From NCBI GenBank assembly GCA_004362315.1, contig SNWL01000008.1:434001-498000 (forward strand): a stretch of 64,000 nt of DNA, written 5' to 3'. Positions within the stretch are counted from its first letter, which is position 1. Every line of letters begins with the position of its first letter. Made by a program: the position numbers and the translations under genes. This document shows, piece after piece, positions 25,700-34,807 of the stretch. The notes under the pieces were generated by a model. That model was not told the origin of the DNA, searched no databases, and saw nothing but the letters and a program-made list of their open reading frames with translations. Origin of the DNA: Mycobacterium sp. BK086 (GTDB taxonomy: Bacteria; Actinomycetota; Actinomycetes; Mycobacteriales; Mycobacteriaceae).

Positions 25700-27072
25700 C
25701 AGGACCCTCCGGCTTCGGCGGGTAGCGGCGGCGGCGCGGCCGGGGGTGCCGGCGGCGGCAGGGCATCATCGGGATTGGCGGACAACGGCACCGGCGGGAA
25801 GGGTGGCGCCCACCACGGCGTGGGCGGATTCGGGTCCGCCAGATTCGGATTCGGGTTCACCAGCGGCGGGCCGACGGCCACCAGGTTGCCGTCGGGGCCG
25901 ACGACCGTGCCCGGGGTCGGGGCGAGATCCTTGGGCGGCTGGTAATTCTGCGGCAGCAGCATCTCGGGAAGGTCGGGCCGCATCACGATCTTCGGTGCCG
26001 TGTAGCAGCTGTTCCCCAGCAGCTGGCCGTAGCGGGGGCAGTCGGCCCGGGTGTAGTCGGTGCTTGGGGTCAGCGACAGATTGACACGCATGTTGCCGGT
26101 GTCCAGCTCGGGCATCCACACCTCGTCGAAAAACTTGCGGGACAACACGTTCAGTTTGGTGAACGCCGGCACGAACTTGCCCGCGTTCATCGCGAGGCTG
26201 CCCAATACGGGGGTGAGGTCGTGGCTGATGCCGGTGAGCTGGTCGATGTGATTGTTGATCGCCGTATGCGTGGTGCCCATGGTGTGGGCGCCGCCCGTGA
26301 CCAACGCCGTCAGGGCCGACCGCTTTTCGGCCAGCACCTGCATGGGCTGGACGGCCTGGTGCAGGGCGTCGACGAGATCGGGTGCGGTGTCGGCCAATCC
26401 GTGAGTGGCATCGATCAGCGCCGACACCGTGGATGGCCCGTCGTCGGTGCTGACCACCGAATTGAGTTGGTCGAGAAGCCGGTTGAGCTGGGCACCGGAG
26501 GTGAGCAGCTTGCCGCGACGGTTCTCGGTCGCAGCGTTGACGGCGGCCAGGATGCCGACGCTGCGGTCCTCACGGCCGCGGCCGGTAGCGGCCAGCACGT
26601 CGCGCAGCTTGCTGATCGTGGTCTGGAACAACACCGTCGGCAGTGCGGTGTCCTCGGGGATGTGCTCCCCGGCTTGAATTGCCGGCCCGGTGCCGTCGGA
26701 CACCAGCTGCACCGACGACACCGCGAAGACGTTGGAGGGCACCACCCGTGCGGTCACCGACGCCGGGATGGAGCCGGCATATTCGGGCTTGAGGTCGATG
26801 TGGACGTAGTTGGGATGGCCGTTGGCGGCGGGGATCACGTTGTCGACCGCGCCGACCAGCACGCCGTGGTACTTGACGTCCGACTTCTGCGGCAGTCCGT
26901 CGCCGACGTTGAGCAGGTCGGCGACCACTCGCACGTAGTTGGTGAGCTTGCCGTTGGACTTGAGCAGCAGCAGCGTGGTGACCAGCGCCGCCACCAGCAG
27001 CACGGCCAGCCCGCAGACGAGCAGCTGGCGCTCCGACGGCCCGCGGCCGTCCAGGTCAAGGGAATTCGCCAT
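25699..27072 (-). CDS. mceA: MceA family substrate-binding subunit
   Basis: This 457-residue first Mce subunit has a transmembrane helix (LLVCGLAVLLVAALVTTLLLL) and an MCE domain (GDGLPQKSDVKYHGVLVGAVDNV, ~57-79). The CUP1 region has the MceA-typical CPRYGQLLGNSCY two-cysteine segment near residue 350. The C-terminal ~80 residues are a Pro/Asn/Ala-rich tail, longer than in Mce1A and probably disordered. Mce1A/Mce4A-type proteins bind fatty acids or cholesterol, but sequence does not say which applies here. The start is directly adjacent to the yrbEB stop. Confidence 0.93.
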   Translation of the reverse strand: MANSLDLDGRGPSERQLLVCGLAVLLVAALVTTLLLLKSNGKLTNYVRVVADLLNVGDGLPQKSDVKYHGVLVGAVDNVIPAANGHPNYVHIDLKPEYAGSIPASVTARVVPSNVFAVSSVQLVSDGTGPAIQAGEHIPEDTALPTVLFQTTISKLRDVLAATGRGREDRSVGILAAVNAATENRRGKLLTSGAQLNRLLDQLNSVVSTDDGPSTVSALIDATHGLADTAPDLVDALHQAVQPMQVLAEKRSALTALVTGGAHTMGTTHTAINNHIDQLTGISHDLTPVLGSLAMNAGKFVPAFTKLNVLSRKFFDEVWMPELDTGNMRVNLSLTPSTDYTRADCPRYGQLLGNSCYTAPKIVMRPDLPEMLLPQNYQPPKDLAPTPGTVVGPDGNLVAVGPPLVNPNPNLADPNPPTPWWAPPFPPVPLSANPDDALPPPAPPAAPPPLPAEAGGS

Positions 27073-27927
27073 CTATCCGCCGAACCTCGCGCCGGCGTCG
27101 ACGCTCCACAGCGCCATCGTCATCAGCATGTTCACCACGATCGTCACCGTGATCGCCGCGCGCATCGCGTGCCCGGCGGCAATGCCCACGCCTTCGGGTC
27201 CGCCGCTCGCGTAGAAGCCGTAGTAGCACTGGATCGTCGAGGCGATCCACACGAAGATGACCGCCTTCAGCAGCGAGTAGATGACGTCTGTGCCGGACAG
27301 CATCAGCGTGAAGTAGTGCAGATACGCCCCGTTCGACCCACCGCTGATGACCTCGACCACGATCTGGGTGGTCAGATAGCTCACCGCCAAACACAGGACG
27401 TAGAGCGGGATCACGGCGACCACCGACGCCATCAGCCGGGTGGTGACCAGATAGGGGATGGGCCGGATCGCCAGCGAGTCGAGCGCGTCGATCTCCTCGG
27501 CGATTCGCATCGAGCCCAATTGAGCGGTGAACCGGCAGCCTCCCTGCGTCGCGAACGCCAGCGAGGCCGCGATGGGCGCGAGCTCCCGGGTGTTCACCAG
27601 CGACGAGATGATCCCGGTGGCCGGGCCCAGCCCCAGCAGGTTCAAGAAGTTGTAGCCCTCGATGCCGACGATCGCGCCGACCGTGATGCCCAGGACCAGC
27701 GCGACGCCCGCGGTGCCGCCGCCGACCACCAGCGAGCCGTTGCCCCAGGCGATGTCGGAGAGCAGCCGGGCGAACTCAGTCCGGTAGTGGCGCAACACAA
27801 TCGGGATCGCGGCCACCGCGCGGAAGAAGAACACCAGCATGTGGCCCAGGCGGATGACCGGTGCGATCAGCCGCTTGGAGAACCGGGCCCAGGGGACCCG
27901 GAACGGACTGTAGGTGGACGCCGTCAC
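27073..27927 (-). CDS. yrbEB: YrbEB integral membrane permease of the Mce system
   Basis: The GTG at 27927 overlaps the yrbEA stop by four bases and gives 284 residues. It is an MlaE-type permease with five or six hydrophobic segments and the conserved block GCRFTAQLGSMRIAEEIDALDSLAI, where the E-E-I-D loop contacts the MceG/Mkl ATPase. Longer in-frame starts (28236) run through yrbEA and are spurious. The ATPase itself (mceG) is not in this operon, as usual in mycobacteria. Confidence 0.93.
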   Translation of the reverse strand: MTASTYSPFRVPWARFSKRLIAPVIRLGHMLVFFFRAVAAIPIVLRHYRTEFARLLSDIAWGNGSLVVGGGTAGVALVLGITVGAIVGIEGYNFLNLLGLGPATGIISSLVNTRELAPIAASLAFATQGGCRFTAQLGSMRIAEEIDALDSLAIRPIPYLVTTRLMASVVAVIPLYVLCLAVSYLTTQIVVEVISGGSNGAYLHYFTLMLSGTDVIYSLLKAVIFVWIASTIQCYYGFYASGGPEGVGIAAGHAMRAAITVTIVVNMLMTMALWSVDAGARFGG

Positions 27928-28796
27928 AGGCCGACCCTGGGGAACAGCATGTTGTAGAGCTGGCTGATGACGACGTTGACGATCATCAGGATCAGGATCG
28001 ATTCGACGACAGCGGCATTCACCGAGTTGGCCACCCCGGTCGGGCCGCCCTGGGTGGACAGGCCCTTCTGGCTCGAGACGATCGCGACGATCGCGCCGAA
28101 CACCACGGCCTTGAGTAGGGCCAGCACCATGTCGCCCGGGGTGGTGAACGACGCGAACGTGGCGACGAAGCTGCCGGGGGCGCCGTTCTGGAAATAGACG
28201 TTGAACAGATAGCTGGCGAGGAAGCCGACGAAGCACACCACTCCGGTGAGCGCGACGCCGATCATGATCGCGGCGGCGAACCGCGGGACGACGAGGCGGC
28301 GGATCACCGAGACGCCCATGACCTCCATGGCGTCGATCTCCTCGCGCATGGTGCGCGAGCCCAGGTCAGCGGTGATGGCCGAGCCGACGGCGGCCGCCAT
28401 CAGGATCGCCGCCACCAGGGAGGCGGCCTGCCTGATGACGGCGAGACCGCTGGCCGCGCCGGCCAGCGACGTGGCGCCGACCTGCCCCGCGAGCAGGGCG
28501 AACTGGATCGACAACGTGACCCCGACCGGCAGCGCCACCAGCACGGTGGGCACCACGGCGGTCCCGGCCTGGAAGGCGCCCTGCCGGACGAACTCCTGCC
28601 ATGGGAAGCGGCCGGTGACGAGGTCGAGGAACAAGTACTGCAGAGTTCTCACGCCCAGAACGAACTGATCGCCGACGGTTGCAAGCGATGCGAGCGGGTG
28701 TCGCTTTACATACCCGACAGTCCAGTTCTCGATGGCCTCTACGCCACCAGGTGAGTGGGCAGCCACCGTGGACGGGTCGCGATCAGCGATAGTCAC
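27924..28796 (-). CDS. yrbEA: YrbEA integral membrane permease of the Mce system
   Basis: The 290-residue MlaE-type permease opens the operon. The signature block GSAITADLGSRTMREEIDAMEVMGV (~141-165) holds the coupling loop to the ATPase. Hydrophobic segments include FVGFLASYLFNVYF and LILMIVNVVISQLYNMLF. It should pair with YrbEB as the transmembrane channel for lipid import. Its promoter should lie in 28797-29023. The operon number (Mce1-4 or others) cannot be assigned safely from sequence inspection. Confidence 0.92.
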   Translation of the reverse strand: MTIADRDPSTVAAHSPGGVEAIENWTVGYVKRHPLASLATVGDQFVLGVRTLQYLFLDLVTGRFPWQEFVRQGAFQAGTAVVPTVLVALPVGVTLSIQFALLAGQVGATSLAGAASGLAVIRQAASLVAAILMAAAVGSAITADLGSRTMREEIDAMEVMGVSVIRRLVVPRFAAAIMIGVALTGVVCFVGFLASYLFNVYFQNGAPGSFVATFASFTTPGDMVLALLKAVVFGAIVAIVSSQKGLSTQGGPTGVANSVNAAVVESILILMIVNVVISQLYNMLFPRVGL

Positions 28797-29023
28797 GGCT
28801 GTGCTCTGTCATCTGTTTCCCAAATGGGTTGATCCCTATGCGCTTTGGCGAGCATGAGAGACGACGCGCACGATGGAGCTTGTGCTAGCCCACCGTCGCG
28901 TTGAGTCAGAAACTCGCGATGCCGACGTCCCCCTACCTGTCGTCACCGTAGGGCTCGTCTGCTCGGAGCGTCAAGGAATCGGAGAATATTCATTAACATA
29001 ATTGGATCTATGGTGCGCGGATG
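28797..29023 (-). promoter_or_regulatory. Upstream region of the yrbE-mce operon
   Basis: This 227-bp region lies between the desaturase stop and yrbEA. Its right half (about 28981-29030) is AT-rich and contains TTAACAT at 28993-28999 and its inverse ATGTTAA at 29021-29027, which overlaps the desaturase stop. A short CCCAaaTGGG dyad lies at 28819-28828. The operon promoter and any repressor site should be here. No exact -35/-10 pair can be defended. Confidence 0.4.
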
Positions 29024-30157
29024 TTAACAAGGGATCCGGCCGTGACCTCTCCTATTGGCGTCATCAGCCGCCTCGGATGCCGGGCTCGCCACGCGATCGG
29101 GGAACGCCAGCAGCACGATCGTCCGCTGGGTTTGGAGGAACTGGCTCAGCAGCGGTCCCGTGGTGTACGGCAGCCCGTAGGTCTCGCACAGCGCTCGCAC
29201 CCGCGGGGCGATGTCTGCGTAGCGGTTGCTCGGAAGATCGGGGAACAGGTGATGCTCGATCTGGTAGCACAGGTTTCCGCTCAGAAACGCCAGCACGCGC
29301 CCGGCCCGGAAATTGGCGCTGCCTAGCATCTGGCGCAGATACCACTCGCCCTTGCTTTCTCCCTTGACGGCATCGAGCGTGAAGGTCGCGACGCCGTCGG
29401 GAAAATGCCCGCAGAAGATCACCATGTAAGCCCAGAGGTTGCGGACAACGTTGGCTGCGACGTTCGCCGTCAACGCCCGCCGCCAGCGAGATCCGTTGAG
29501 GGCCGGGATGAGAACGTAGTCCTTGAGGACCTGGCGTTTGATCTTGGCCTTCAGTGCCCGCGTTTGGCCGTTGCGGTCCTCGGCGTCCGTCGCGCGTTCA
29601 TGGTCGGAATGCAAACCGTGCAGGGCGATGCCCCACTCGAAGATGATAGCCAGCAGTGCGTTGCGGAACGGCTGCGCCAGGTTGCGGGGTCGCCACGGGA
29701 CGTCGCGGGTGACCCGCATGATGCCGAAGCCGAGGTCGTCGTCGAGGTCCACAACGTTGGCGAACATATGATGTCGGTAGTTGTGTGAGTACCGCCATTG
29801 GGACGTGACCCCGGCCATGTCCCATTCCCAACTCGACGAGTGGATCTCCGGATCGTTCATCCAATCCCATTGGCCGTGAACGACATTGTGGCTGATTTCC
29901 ATGTTTTCGATGCTCTTGGCCACCGCCAGCGACACCACGCCTAGCGCCCAGGCGCCCCGCGACTGGCTGCCGAAGATCAGCAGGCGGGCGCCGGCATCCA
30001 AGGCCCGCTGGAACTTGATGGTTCGGCGAATGTAGGCGGCGTCGCGCGCACCACGGGAATTCTCGACCTCGGTGCGGATTGCATCGAGCGCGGCCGCGAG
30101 TGCGTCGACGTCGTGCAGGCTCAGATGCGCATAGTCGGCGACGTCTGTGATGGCGAT
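29024..30157 (-). CDS. desA3: Membrane acyl-CoA/acyl-lipid desaturase (DesA3-like), apparent ATC start
   Basis: The sequence strongly resembles M. tuberculosis DesA3 (Rv3229c), the NADPH-dependent stearoyl-CoA delta-9 desaturase. All three di-iron histidine boxes are present: HNVVHGQWDW, HNYRHH and QIEHHLFPD. Homologues begin MAITDV, while here the same position is an ATC codon (30155-30157, IAITDV) preceded at good distance by GAGGA. The alternative ATG at 30256 adds 33 Ser/Arg-rich residues unlike the family. The protein is then about 377 residues. Hydrophobic segments flank the His boxes, as in integral membrane desaturases. The electron-donor oxidoreductase usually next to desA3 is absent here. 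It supplies oleate-type unsaturated acyl chains. Confidence 0.85.
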   Translation of the reverse strand: MAITDVADYAHLSLHDVDALAAALDAIRTEVENSRGARDAAYIRRTIKFQRALDAGARLLIFGSQSRGAWALGVVSLAVAKSIENMEISHNVVHGQWDWMNDPEIHSSSWEWDMAGVTSQWRYSHNYRHHMFANVVDLDDDLGFGIMRVTRDVPWRPRNLAQPFRNALLAIIFEWGIALHGLHSDHERATDAEDRNGQTRALKAKIKRQVLKDYVLIPALNGSRWRRALTANVAANVVRNLWAYMVIFCGHFPDGVATFTLDAVKGESKGEWYLRQMLGSANFRAGRVLAFLSGNLCYQIEHHLFPDLPSNRYADIAPRVRALCETYGLPYTTGPLLSQFLQTQRTIVLLAFPDRVASPASEAADDANRRGHGRIPC

Positions 30158-30374
30158 GGGGAGTCCTCGACGAAGCGACCGTTGCGCGGTTGAGCGACAA
30201 CGGCGTTGGGAGGATGTGCCCGACTGTGAGCGGGTGCTCGCGGAGCCGCTGAACAACGACGCCGCTTCGGGCCGGCTGCAGGTGCCAGCAGGTCGAGCCT
30301 ACCTGTCTGCCGCAGGTGCGGCATTGCCAGCGGGCTTGGGCAAATCCGAGCACGACTGGTCCAACTAGGGAAGG

Positions 30375-31148
30375 GTGGAGGGATGGCTGCGGAACTGTTG
30401 CGCGCCGCACCAGCCTTGCACCCCTGGTCCGGTTAGTTTGACGATCCAGGACGAGCTCATTGCGGCCGTCGACGGCCAGCGTGGAGTCAAAGCCGCCGAC
30501 CGGCTCTGTGAAGCGTGTGTGCTGCTGCTCGACATCGATGCGGCGGCGATCTCGCTTGTGTTCGACGGTGCGAACGCGGGAACGCTGGGCTCCAGTGGCA
30601 CGTCGGCTCGCACGTACGACGAATTGCAGTTCACCTACGGCGAAGGACCGTGCCTGGACGCGGTCACCCTGCGGGCCCCGGTGGTCGTGGTCGATCTCGC
30701 CCACCCCGGGGAAGCGCGCTGGCCCACTTACGGACGGGCCATGTTGGAGCACCGGATCCGGGGCGTCTTCGCCATGCCGGTACTGGCTGCCGGCGAGTAC
30801 ATCGGCGCTCTGGACCTGTTCCGGGCTCAGCCCGGTGATCTGGCGGGCGAACAACTCGCGGGTGCGGCCGCCGCCGCCGAGCTGGCCGGTGTACCGGTGC
30901 TGGATCTGCTTGTCGGCGATCTGCAGGCTGCCGTCGACGACCCCACCAGCAACGCCTGGGCGGAGCTGGTGGCATTGAGCCGTGCCGAGGTCAGTCAGGC
31001 AACCGGAATGCTGGTCGCGCAATTGGACGTCGAGCCGACCGAGGCGCTGGTGCGGCTGCGTGCGCACGCCTACGCCACCGGCCGCAGCGCCACCGACGTC
31101 GCCCGCGACATCATCGACCGGCGACTGAAACTGGAGACCGACCGATGA
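30375..31148 (+). CDS. GAF-ANTAR regulator (1 of 4)
   Basis: From the GTG at 30375 this is 257 residues; a TTG at 30438 (LTIQDELI) may be the true start, since both lack a convincing ribosome site. Residues ~30-170 are a GAF domain (DELQFTYGEGPCLDAV, then RWPTYGRAMLEHRIRGVFAMPV). The C-terminal ~60 residues are an ANTAR RNA-binding module (LSRAEVSQATGMLVAQLDVEPTEALVRLRAHAY). ANTAR proteins antiterminate by binding paired stem-loops in leader RNA. The next GAF-ANTAR gene follows 40 bp downstream in the same direction. Confidence 0.82.
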   Translation: MEGWLRNCCAPHQPCTPGPVSLTIQDELIAAVDGQRGVKAADRLCEACVLLLDIDAAAISLVFDGANAGTLGSSGTSARTYDELQFTYGEGPCLDAVTLRAPVVVVDLAHPGEARWPTYGRAMLEHRIRGVFAMPVLAAGEYIGALDLFRAQPGDLAGEQLAGAAAAAELAGVPVLDLLVGDLQAAVDDPTSNAWAELVALSRAEVSQATGMLVAQLDVEPTEALVRLRAHAYATGRSATDVARDIIDRRLKLETDR

Positions 31149-31188
31149 ACGACCGATCCGCACGCACAGCCGGCCCGGGAGGCAAGCC

Positions 31189-31953
31189 ATGGTGAGCGAT
31201 GACCAACGCGAAACCCGCGTGCTGAGCGCGGTGGTGTCACTGGTCGACAGCCTGCTCGACGACTTCGACGTCGTCGACCTGCTGACGGAACTGACCGAAC
31301 GCTGTGCCGAGCTGCTCGACATCGCGTCGGCCGGATTCCTGCTCGCCGATCCAGTGCACCGACTTCATCTGATGGCCACGACCTCCGACCGGACCCGCGA
31401 TATCGAGCTGTTCCAACTCCAGGCCGAGCAGGGGCCCTGCATCGACTGCTACCGGACTGGCGAGCCGGTCCTGGTCGCCGACCTCGGTACTCAGATCGAC
31501 CGTTGGCCGCAGTTCGTCCCGGCCGCGACGCAGGCCGGCTTCGTATCGGTGCACGTTCTGCCGATGCGGGCGGCCGGCGTCGTACTCGGAGCGCTCGGAT
31601 TGTTCGATACCCAGCCCGGTGAACTCACCGAGGCGGATCGACTGGTCGCTCAGACCCTCGCCCACATCGCGTGTGTGGCGGTCCTCCAGGAACATCCGCC
31701 CACCCGCGCCACCGTGGTGTCGCCGCTGCGCTCCGCACTCACCGGTCGTGTCGTCGTGGAACAGGCCAAGGGGTTTGTCAGCGAGGTGCTCGGCGTGTCG
31801 ATGGACGAGGCGTTCCGCTTGATCCGCGCCCACAGCCGGAGCCGCGGCGAGCACCTGGCTGAGGTCGCGCGGCGGTTGATGAGGGACCGGCATTCCCGCC
31901 CGGAGTTGGTCAGGGCGCTGACGGACCTCGCCCGCGGGCGGGGCCAGCAGTGA
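31189..31953 (+). CDS. GAF-ANTAR regulator (2 of 4)
   Basis: The 254-residue protein has a GAF domain (DLLTELTERCAELLDIASAGF, QAEQGPCIDCYRTGEPV, FVSVHVLPMRAAGVVLGALGL) and a C-terminal ANTAR (SALTGRVVVEQAKGFVSEVLGVSMDEAFRLIRAHSR). The GPC motif in the GAF loop is common to mycobacterial GAF-ANTAR proteins such as Rv1626 relatives. It follows the first GAF-ANTAR gene by 40 bp and converges on the third. Confidence 0.82.
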   Translation: MVSDDQRETRVLSAVVSLVDSLLDDFDVVDLLTELTERCAELLDIASAGFLLADPVHRLHLMATTSDRTRDIELFQLQAEQGPCIDCYRTGEPVLVADLGTQIDRWPQFVPAATQAGFVSVHVLPMRAAGVVLGALGLFDTQPGELTEADRLVAQTLAHIACVAVLQEHPPTRATVVSPLRSALTGRVVVEQAKGFVSEVLGVSMDEAFRLIRAHSRSRGEHLAEVARRLMRDRHSRPELVRALTDLARGRGQQ

Positions 31954-31963
31954 GTACGTCTCG

Positions 31964-32776
31964 TCACTGACGTGCCCGGGCCCGCCGGACCGCCTCGTCG
32001 ACGAGCTGCTCGGCCACATCGGCCAGTTTGACGTGCTCCCGCTGGCTGATTCGGGTGAGACGGTCGAAGGCATCCTGTGCGGTGCCGCCCGAGCGGCTGC
32101 GGATGATGCCGATCGCCTGGTCGATCACCGCCCGGCTGCGCAACGCCCGCTGAAGTTGAGTCGTGCGCCGTCGGGTACTCGCCAACAACTGCGCGTTGTA
32201 CACCGATACCGCTGCGGGGCCGGCGAATTGGCTGCCGAGTTGGACGGCGTGCTCGGTGAACGCGTCTCGGTCGTGGGCGTAGGAGTTGATCGCGCCGATG
32301 ACGCGGTCACCGATGGTCAGCGGCAGGGCCAGTACGGAGTGCACGCCCATGCGGGCCACCGAACCGCCGAAATGCGGCCAGCGGCGGTCGCTGCCCAGTG
32401 AACCGCTGATTGCGGGCCTACCGGACCGAATGCAGCTGATGCACGGCCCCTCGGCGACCTTCTCGTACTGCAGGGTGTCGATGGCTGCAATGAACTCTGC
32501 GGTCACCGACCGCGCCTGGATGCGCAAATCCTCACCGGAGTCCGGGTGGTGGGGATGGATCAGGGTGACGCCGGCACCGTCGGCGCCTGGTATCGCCTGA
32601 ACCGCGAATTGTGCTACCTGGCCGAGCATTTCGTCGACACTGGTGGCGTCCGCGATGATCCCTGCCAGGCCGCTGAGCCCGGCGTGCAGGTCCAGTTCGT
32701 CGGCCTGGAGTTGAGCCGCGGAGAGCTCTGGTTCCGGGGGTGGCTTGCGGTCGGGTTGCGCGTCGTAGTCGTCCAT
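31964..32776 (-). CDS. GAF-ANTAR regulator (3 of 4)
   Basis: The ATG at 32776, preceded by CAGGAG, gives 270 residues; a GTG at 32779 is just upstream. The GAF domain has the GPC motif (EKVAEGPCISCIRSGRPAI) and GVHSVLALPLTIGDRVIGAINSYAHD. The ANTAR module is VIDQAIGIIRSRSGGTAQDAFDRL...REHVKLADVAEQLVDEA. It is closer to the 58699 paralogue than to its two convergent neighbours, since both end RRARA and share the LPL-IGDRVIGAI run. Its stop lies 10 bp from the end of the gene at 31189. Confidence 0.85.
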   Translation of the reverse strand: MDDYDAQPDRKPPPEPELSAAQLQADELDLHAGLSGLAGIIADATSVDEMLGQVAQFAVQAIPGADGAGVTLIHPHHPDSGEDLRIQARSVTAEFIAAIDTLQYEKVAEGPCISCIRSGRPAISGSLGSDRRWPHFGGSVARMGVHSVLALPLTIGDRVIGAINSYAHDRDAFTEHAVQLGSQFAGPAAVSVYNAQLLASTRRRTTQLQRALRSRAVIDQAIGIIRSRSGGTAQDAFDRLTRISQREHVKLADVAEQLVDEAVRRARARQ

Positions 32777-32814
32777 CACCTCGTCTCCTGCGCGATGAAT
32801 CTACTCGCCATCGA

Positions 32815-34449
32815 TCAGGTGACGAGTGTCAACGCGTGCGCGCGCCGCAGCTTGCCCGACGGGGTCTTCGGGATGATTCCCGGCGCGAGGACCACCACGT
32901 TGCGGGGCCTGGCGTTGACTTCCACCACGACCTCGTGGACCACTTGATGTTCGATACGCCGCACCTCGTCGCGATCGTCGAAAGCCTTGGACTCCACGGC
33001 AACTGCGAAGGACTCGCGGGAATGCCCGGCGTCGAGTCGGACGGCGACCGCGCAGCCCGGCCGCACTCCGTCGACGCGGGTGGCGGCGCGTTCGATGTCG
33101 GTCGGATAGATGTTGCGCCCGGCCATGATGATGACGTCCTTGAGCCGGCCGCAGACGACGATCTCGTCCGTCTCGGTGAGGTAGCCCAGGTCGCCGGTGT
33201 CGTACCAGCCCTGGTCGTCCTGCGCCGAGATGAACCCGGCCGCCGTGGTGTATCCCGGCGTGACGGGGTCGCCGCGGAGTTGGATCACGCCGACACCGCG
33301 GGCGGGGAGCACGGCGCCGAATTCGTCGATGATGCGCGCTTCCAGCCCATTGAGCAGGCGACCGAGCGTCACCAGGCGCCGGACATTGCCTCGCGTCGCC
33401 GGGATGGCGCGCTGCAGGACGGCCAGCAGGTCGGCGTCGATCTCGTCGACGGTCATGCCTGCGCCGCAGGTGGAAAAGGATGCCGCAACGGTGGTCTCGG
33501 CCATCCCGTAGGCCGGCAGGATCGCCCCCGGTCGCAACCCGTGGGCGGCGCCGGCCGCACACAGATCCTCGACGTCGGCGGGATCGACCTGTTCGGCACC
33601 CGACAGTGCCCACCGCAGCGACGACAGGTCGAAGTCGCCGGGCGATGCCAGGCTGCGCAGTCTCTTCGCCAAGAGGTTGTAGGCGAAGTTCGGCGCAGCC
33701 GTCATCGTCGCCTTGTACTTGTCAATCAGCTTGACCCACAACAAGTTATCGCGGAGGAAGTCCATGGGGGTGACCTTGACCAGCTCGACGCCGAAGTACA
33801 TGGGTACGGTCAGGAACCCGGTCATGCCCATGTCGTGGAAGCAGGGCAACCAGCTGACGATCACGTCGGTTTCCACGTCGACCTTGGCGCCGATGAACAT
33901 CGCCTCCGCATTGGCCACCACGTTGGCGTGGGTGATGTGGACCGCCTTGGGCGAGCCCGTCGACCCCGAGGTCAGTTGCATCAGGGCGAGGTCATCGCCG
34001 CAGGTGTCGACGGGGCGTACCGGTTTGGCCTGCAACAGTTCGCCGGCGATCACCACCGGCATCCCCCGCTCGGCGAGAAGTGGCGCCGCCGGCAGGAACG
34101 GCTCGCCGACCACGACGGCCTTGGCGTCGATCGTGTCGAGGACTGCGGCGGTTTCCTCGGCCCAACGCTGCAGGTCGGTGCGCGGCGTGGGCTGGTGCAG
34201 CATGGTGACACTGGCGCCGCGAATCCAGATGCCCTGTGCGGTCGGTGCGATGTCCACGGGAAGTCCGGCGAGAACGGCAACCGCGTCACCGTGGCCGACG
34301 CCGGCCGCCGCCAGGCCACCGGCAATCCGGCAGGCGCGCGCGTGCACCTCGGCCCAGGTATGCCGCACCGGAGCGCCGGGCTCTCCGGTGGTCATACCGT
34401 TCATGCTCCACCGGGCGTTTCGGAACATCGTCTCGGTGAATTGGCTCAC
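32815..34449 (-). CDS. pks16: Fatty-acyl-AMP ligase (Pks16-like FadD family)
   Basis: The GTG at 34449 gives 544 residues, the same as M. tuberculosis Pks16 (Rv1013), which it resembles throughout. It belongs to the ANL adenylate-forming superfamily: [16 protein letters not shown] (ATP-binding P-loop, ~175-190), [18 protein letters not shown] and the C-terminal [11 protein letters not shown] with the catalytic Lys. Pks16 is a stand-alone FAAL-type acyl activator and, despite the name, carries no polyketide modules. It probably activates a fatty acid as the acyl-adenylate. It is divergent from the Ser/Thr kinase gene with 358 bp between. Confidence 0.85.
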   Translation of the reverse strand: MSQFTETMFRNARWSMNGMTTGEPGAPVRHTWAEVHARACRIAGGLAAAGVGHGDAVAVLAGLPVDIAPTAQGIWIRGASVTMLHQPTPRTDLQRWAEETAAVLDTIDAKAVVVGEPFLPAAPLLAERGMPVVIAGELLQAKPVRPVDTCGDDLALMQLTSGSTGSPKAVHITHANVVANAEAMFIGAKVDVETDVIVSWLPCFHDMGMTGFLTVPMYFGVELVKVTPMDFLRDNLLWVKLIDKYKATMTAAPNFAYNLLAKRLRSLASPGDFDLSSLRWALSGAEQVDPADVEDLCAAGAAHGLRPGAILPAYGMAETTVAASFSTCGAGMTVDEIDADLLAVLQRAIPATRGNVRRLVTLGRLLNGLEARIIDEFGAVLPARGVGVIQLRGDPVTPGYTTAAGFISAQDDQGWYDTGDLGYLTETDEIVVCGRLKDVIIMAGRNIYPTDIERAATRVDGVRPGCAVAVRLDAGHSRESFAVAVESKAFDDRDEVRRIEHQVVHEVVVEVNARPRNVVVLAPGIIPKTPSGKLRRAHALTLVT

Positions 34450-34807
34450 GGAGCTCTTCCTTCTGCAGGCCGCGTGAGGGCATGACCTGCGATGTTGTGG
34501 CCGCAGGCGGGTTGCCGCGGGTGCCGTCGGACAGAAGCGCTTGTCGGCCACGCGCCCAGGATGGGCGCCAGGAATGCAGGTCGGCTTACGTCGGGCCGGG
34601 TGGCCATGCAGCGGGGAGTTCAGATCGCCGCCGTGACGTTTCCGAGAAGCTGGTGGGTCAGCCGCATTGACCGTACCGCGCCGCGGTGCGTCGGGTCGAA
34701 GGCACGCAGGCCATAACCCGACCAGTGTTTTCCTGCCGCTGACGGCGGTACTTCTGGCAAAGGTGATGTAGCTTCAATCGACGGTCAGCCGCCTTGCCGA
34801 GGAGTGG
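34450..34807. other. Intergenic region between Pks16-like gene and Ser/Thr kinase
   Basis: This 358-bp divergent region must hold both promoters. I see no RNA gene, strong hairpin or conserved-looking ORF. GAGGAG at 34799-34804 is the ribosome site for the kinase; it sits at ideal distance for the GTG at 34811 and very near for the ATG at 34808. Confidence 0.5.

Noticed and set aside
18682..28796. Naming the mce operon as Mce1, Mce2, Mce3 or Mce4
   Set aside because: Subunit order and motifs fit all mce operons; the number needs phylogeny against named operons, which I cannot run.
28993..29027. TTAACAT/ATGTTAA inverted repeat as a firm promoter or operator of the mce operon
   Set aside because: The 21-base spacer is long, one arm overlaps the desaturase stop, and AT-rich inverted words of this length can occur by chance; kept only as part of the intergenic description.
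29598..31322. Long - strand frame across the desaturase and GAF-ANTAR genes
   Set aside because: It overlaps two well-supported genes and its translation is Arg/Pro-rich shadow sequence; the real reading frames are the desaturase (-) and GAF-ANTAR genes (+).
32740..34485. Long + strand frame opposite the Pks16-like gene
   Set aside because: Antisense to an intact 544-residue ligase; composition typical of a high-GC shadow frame.
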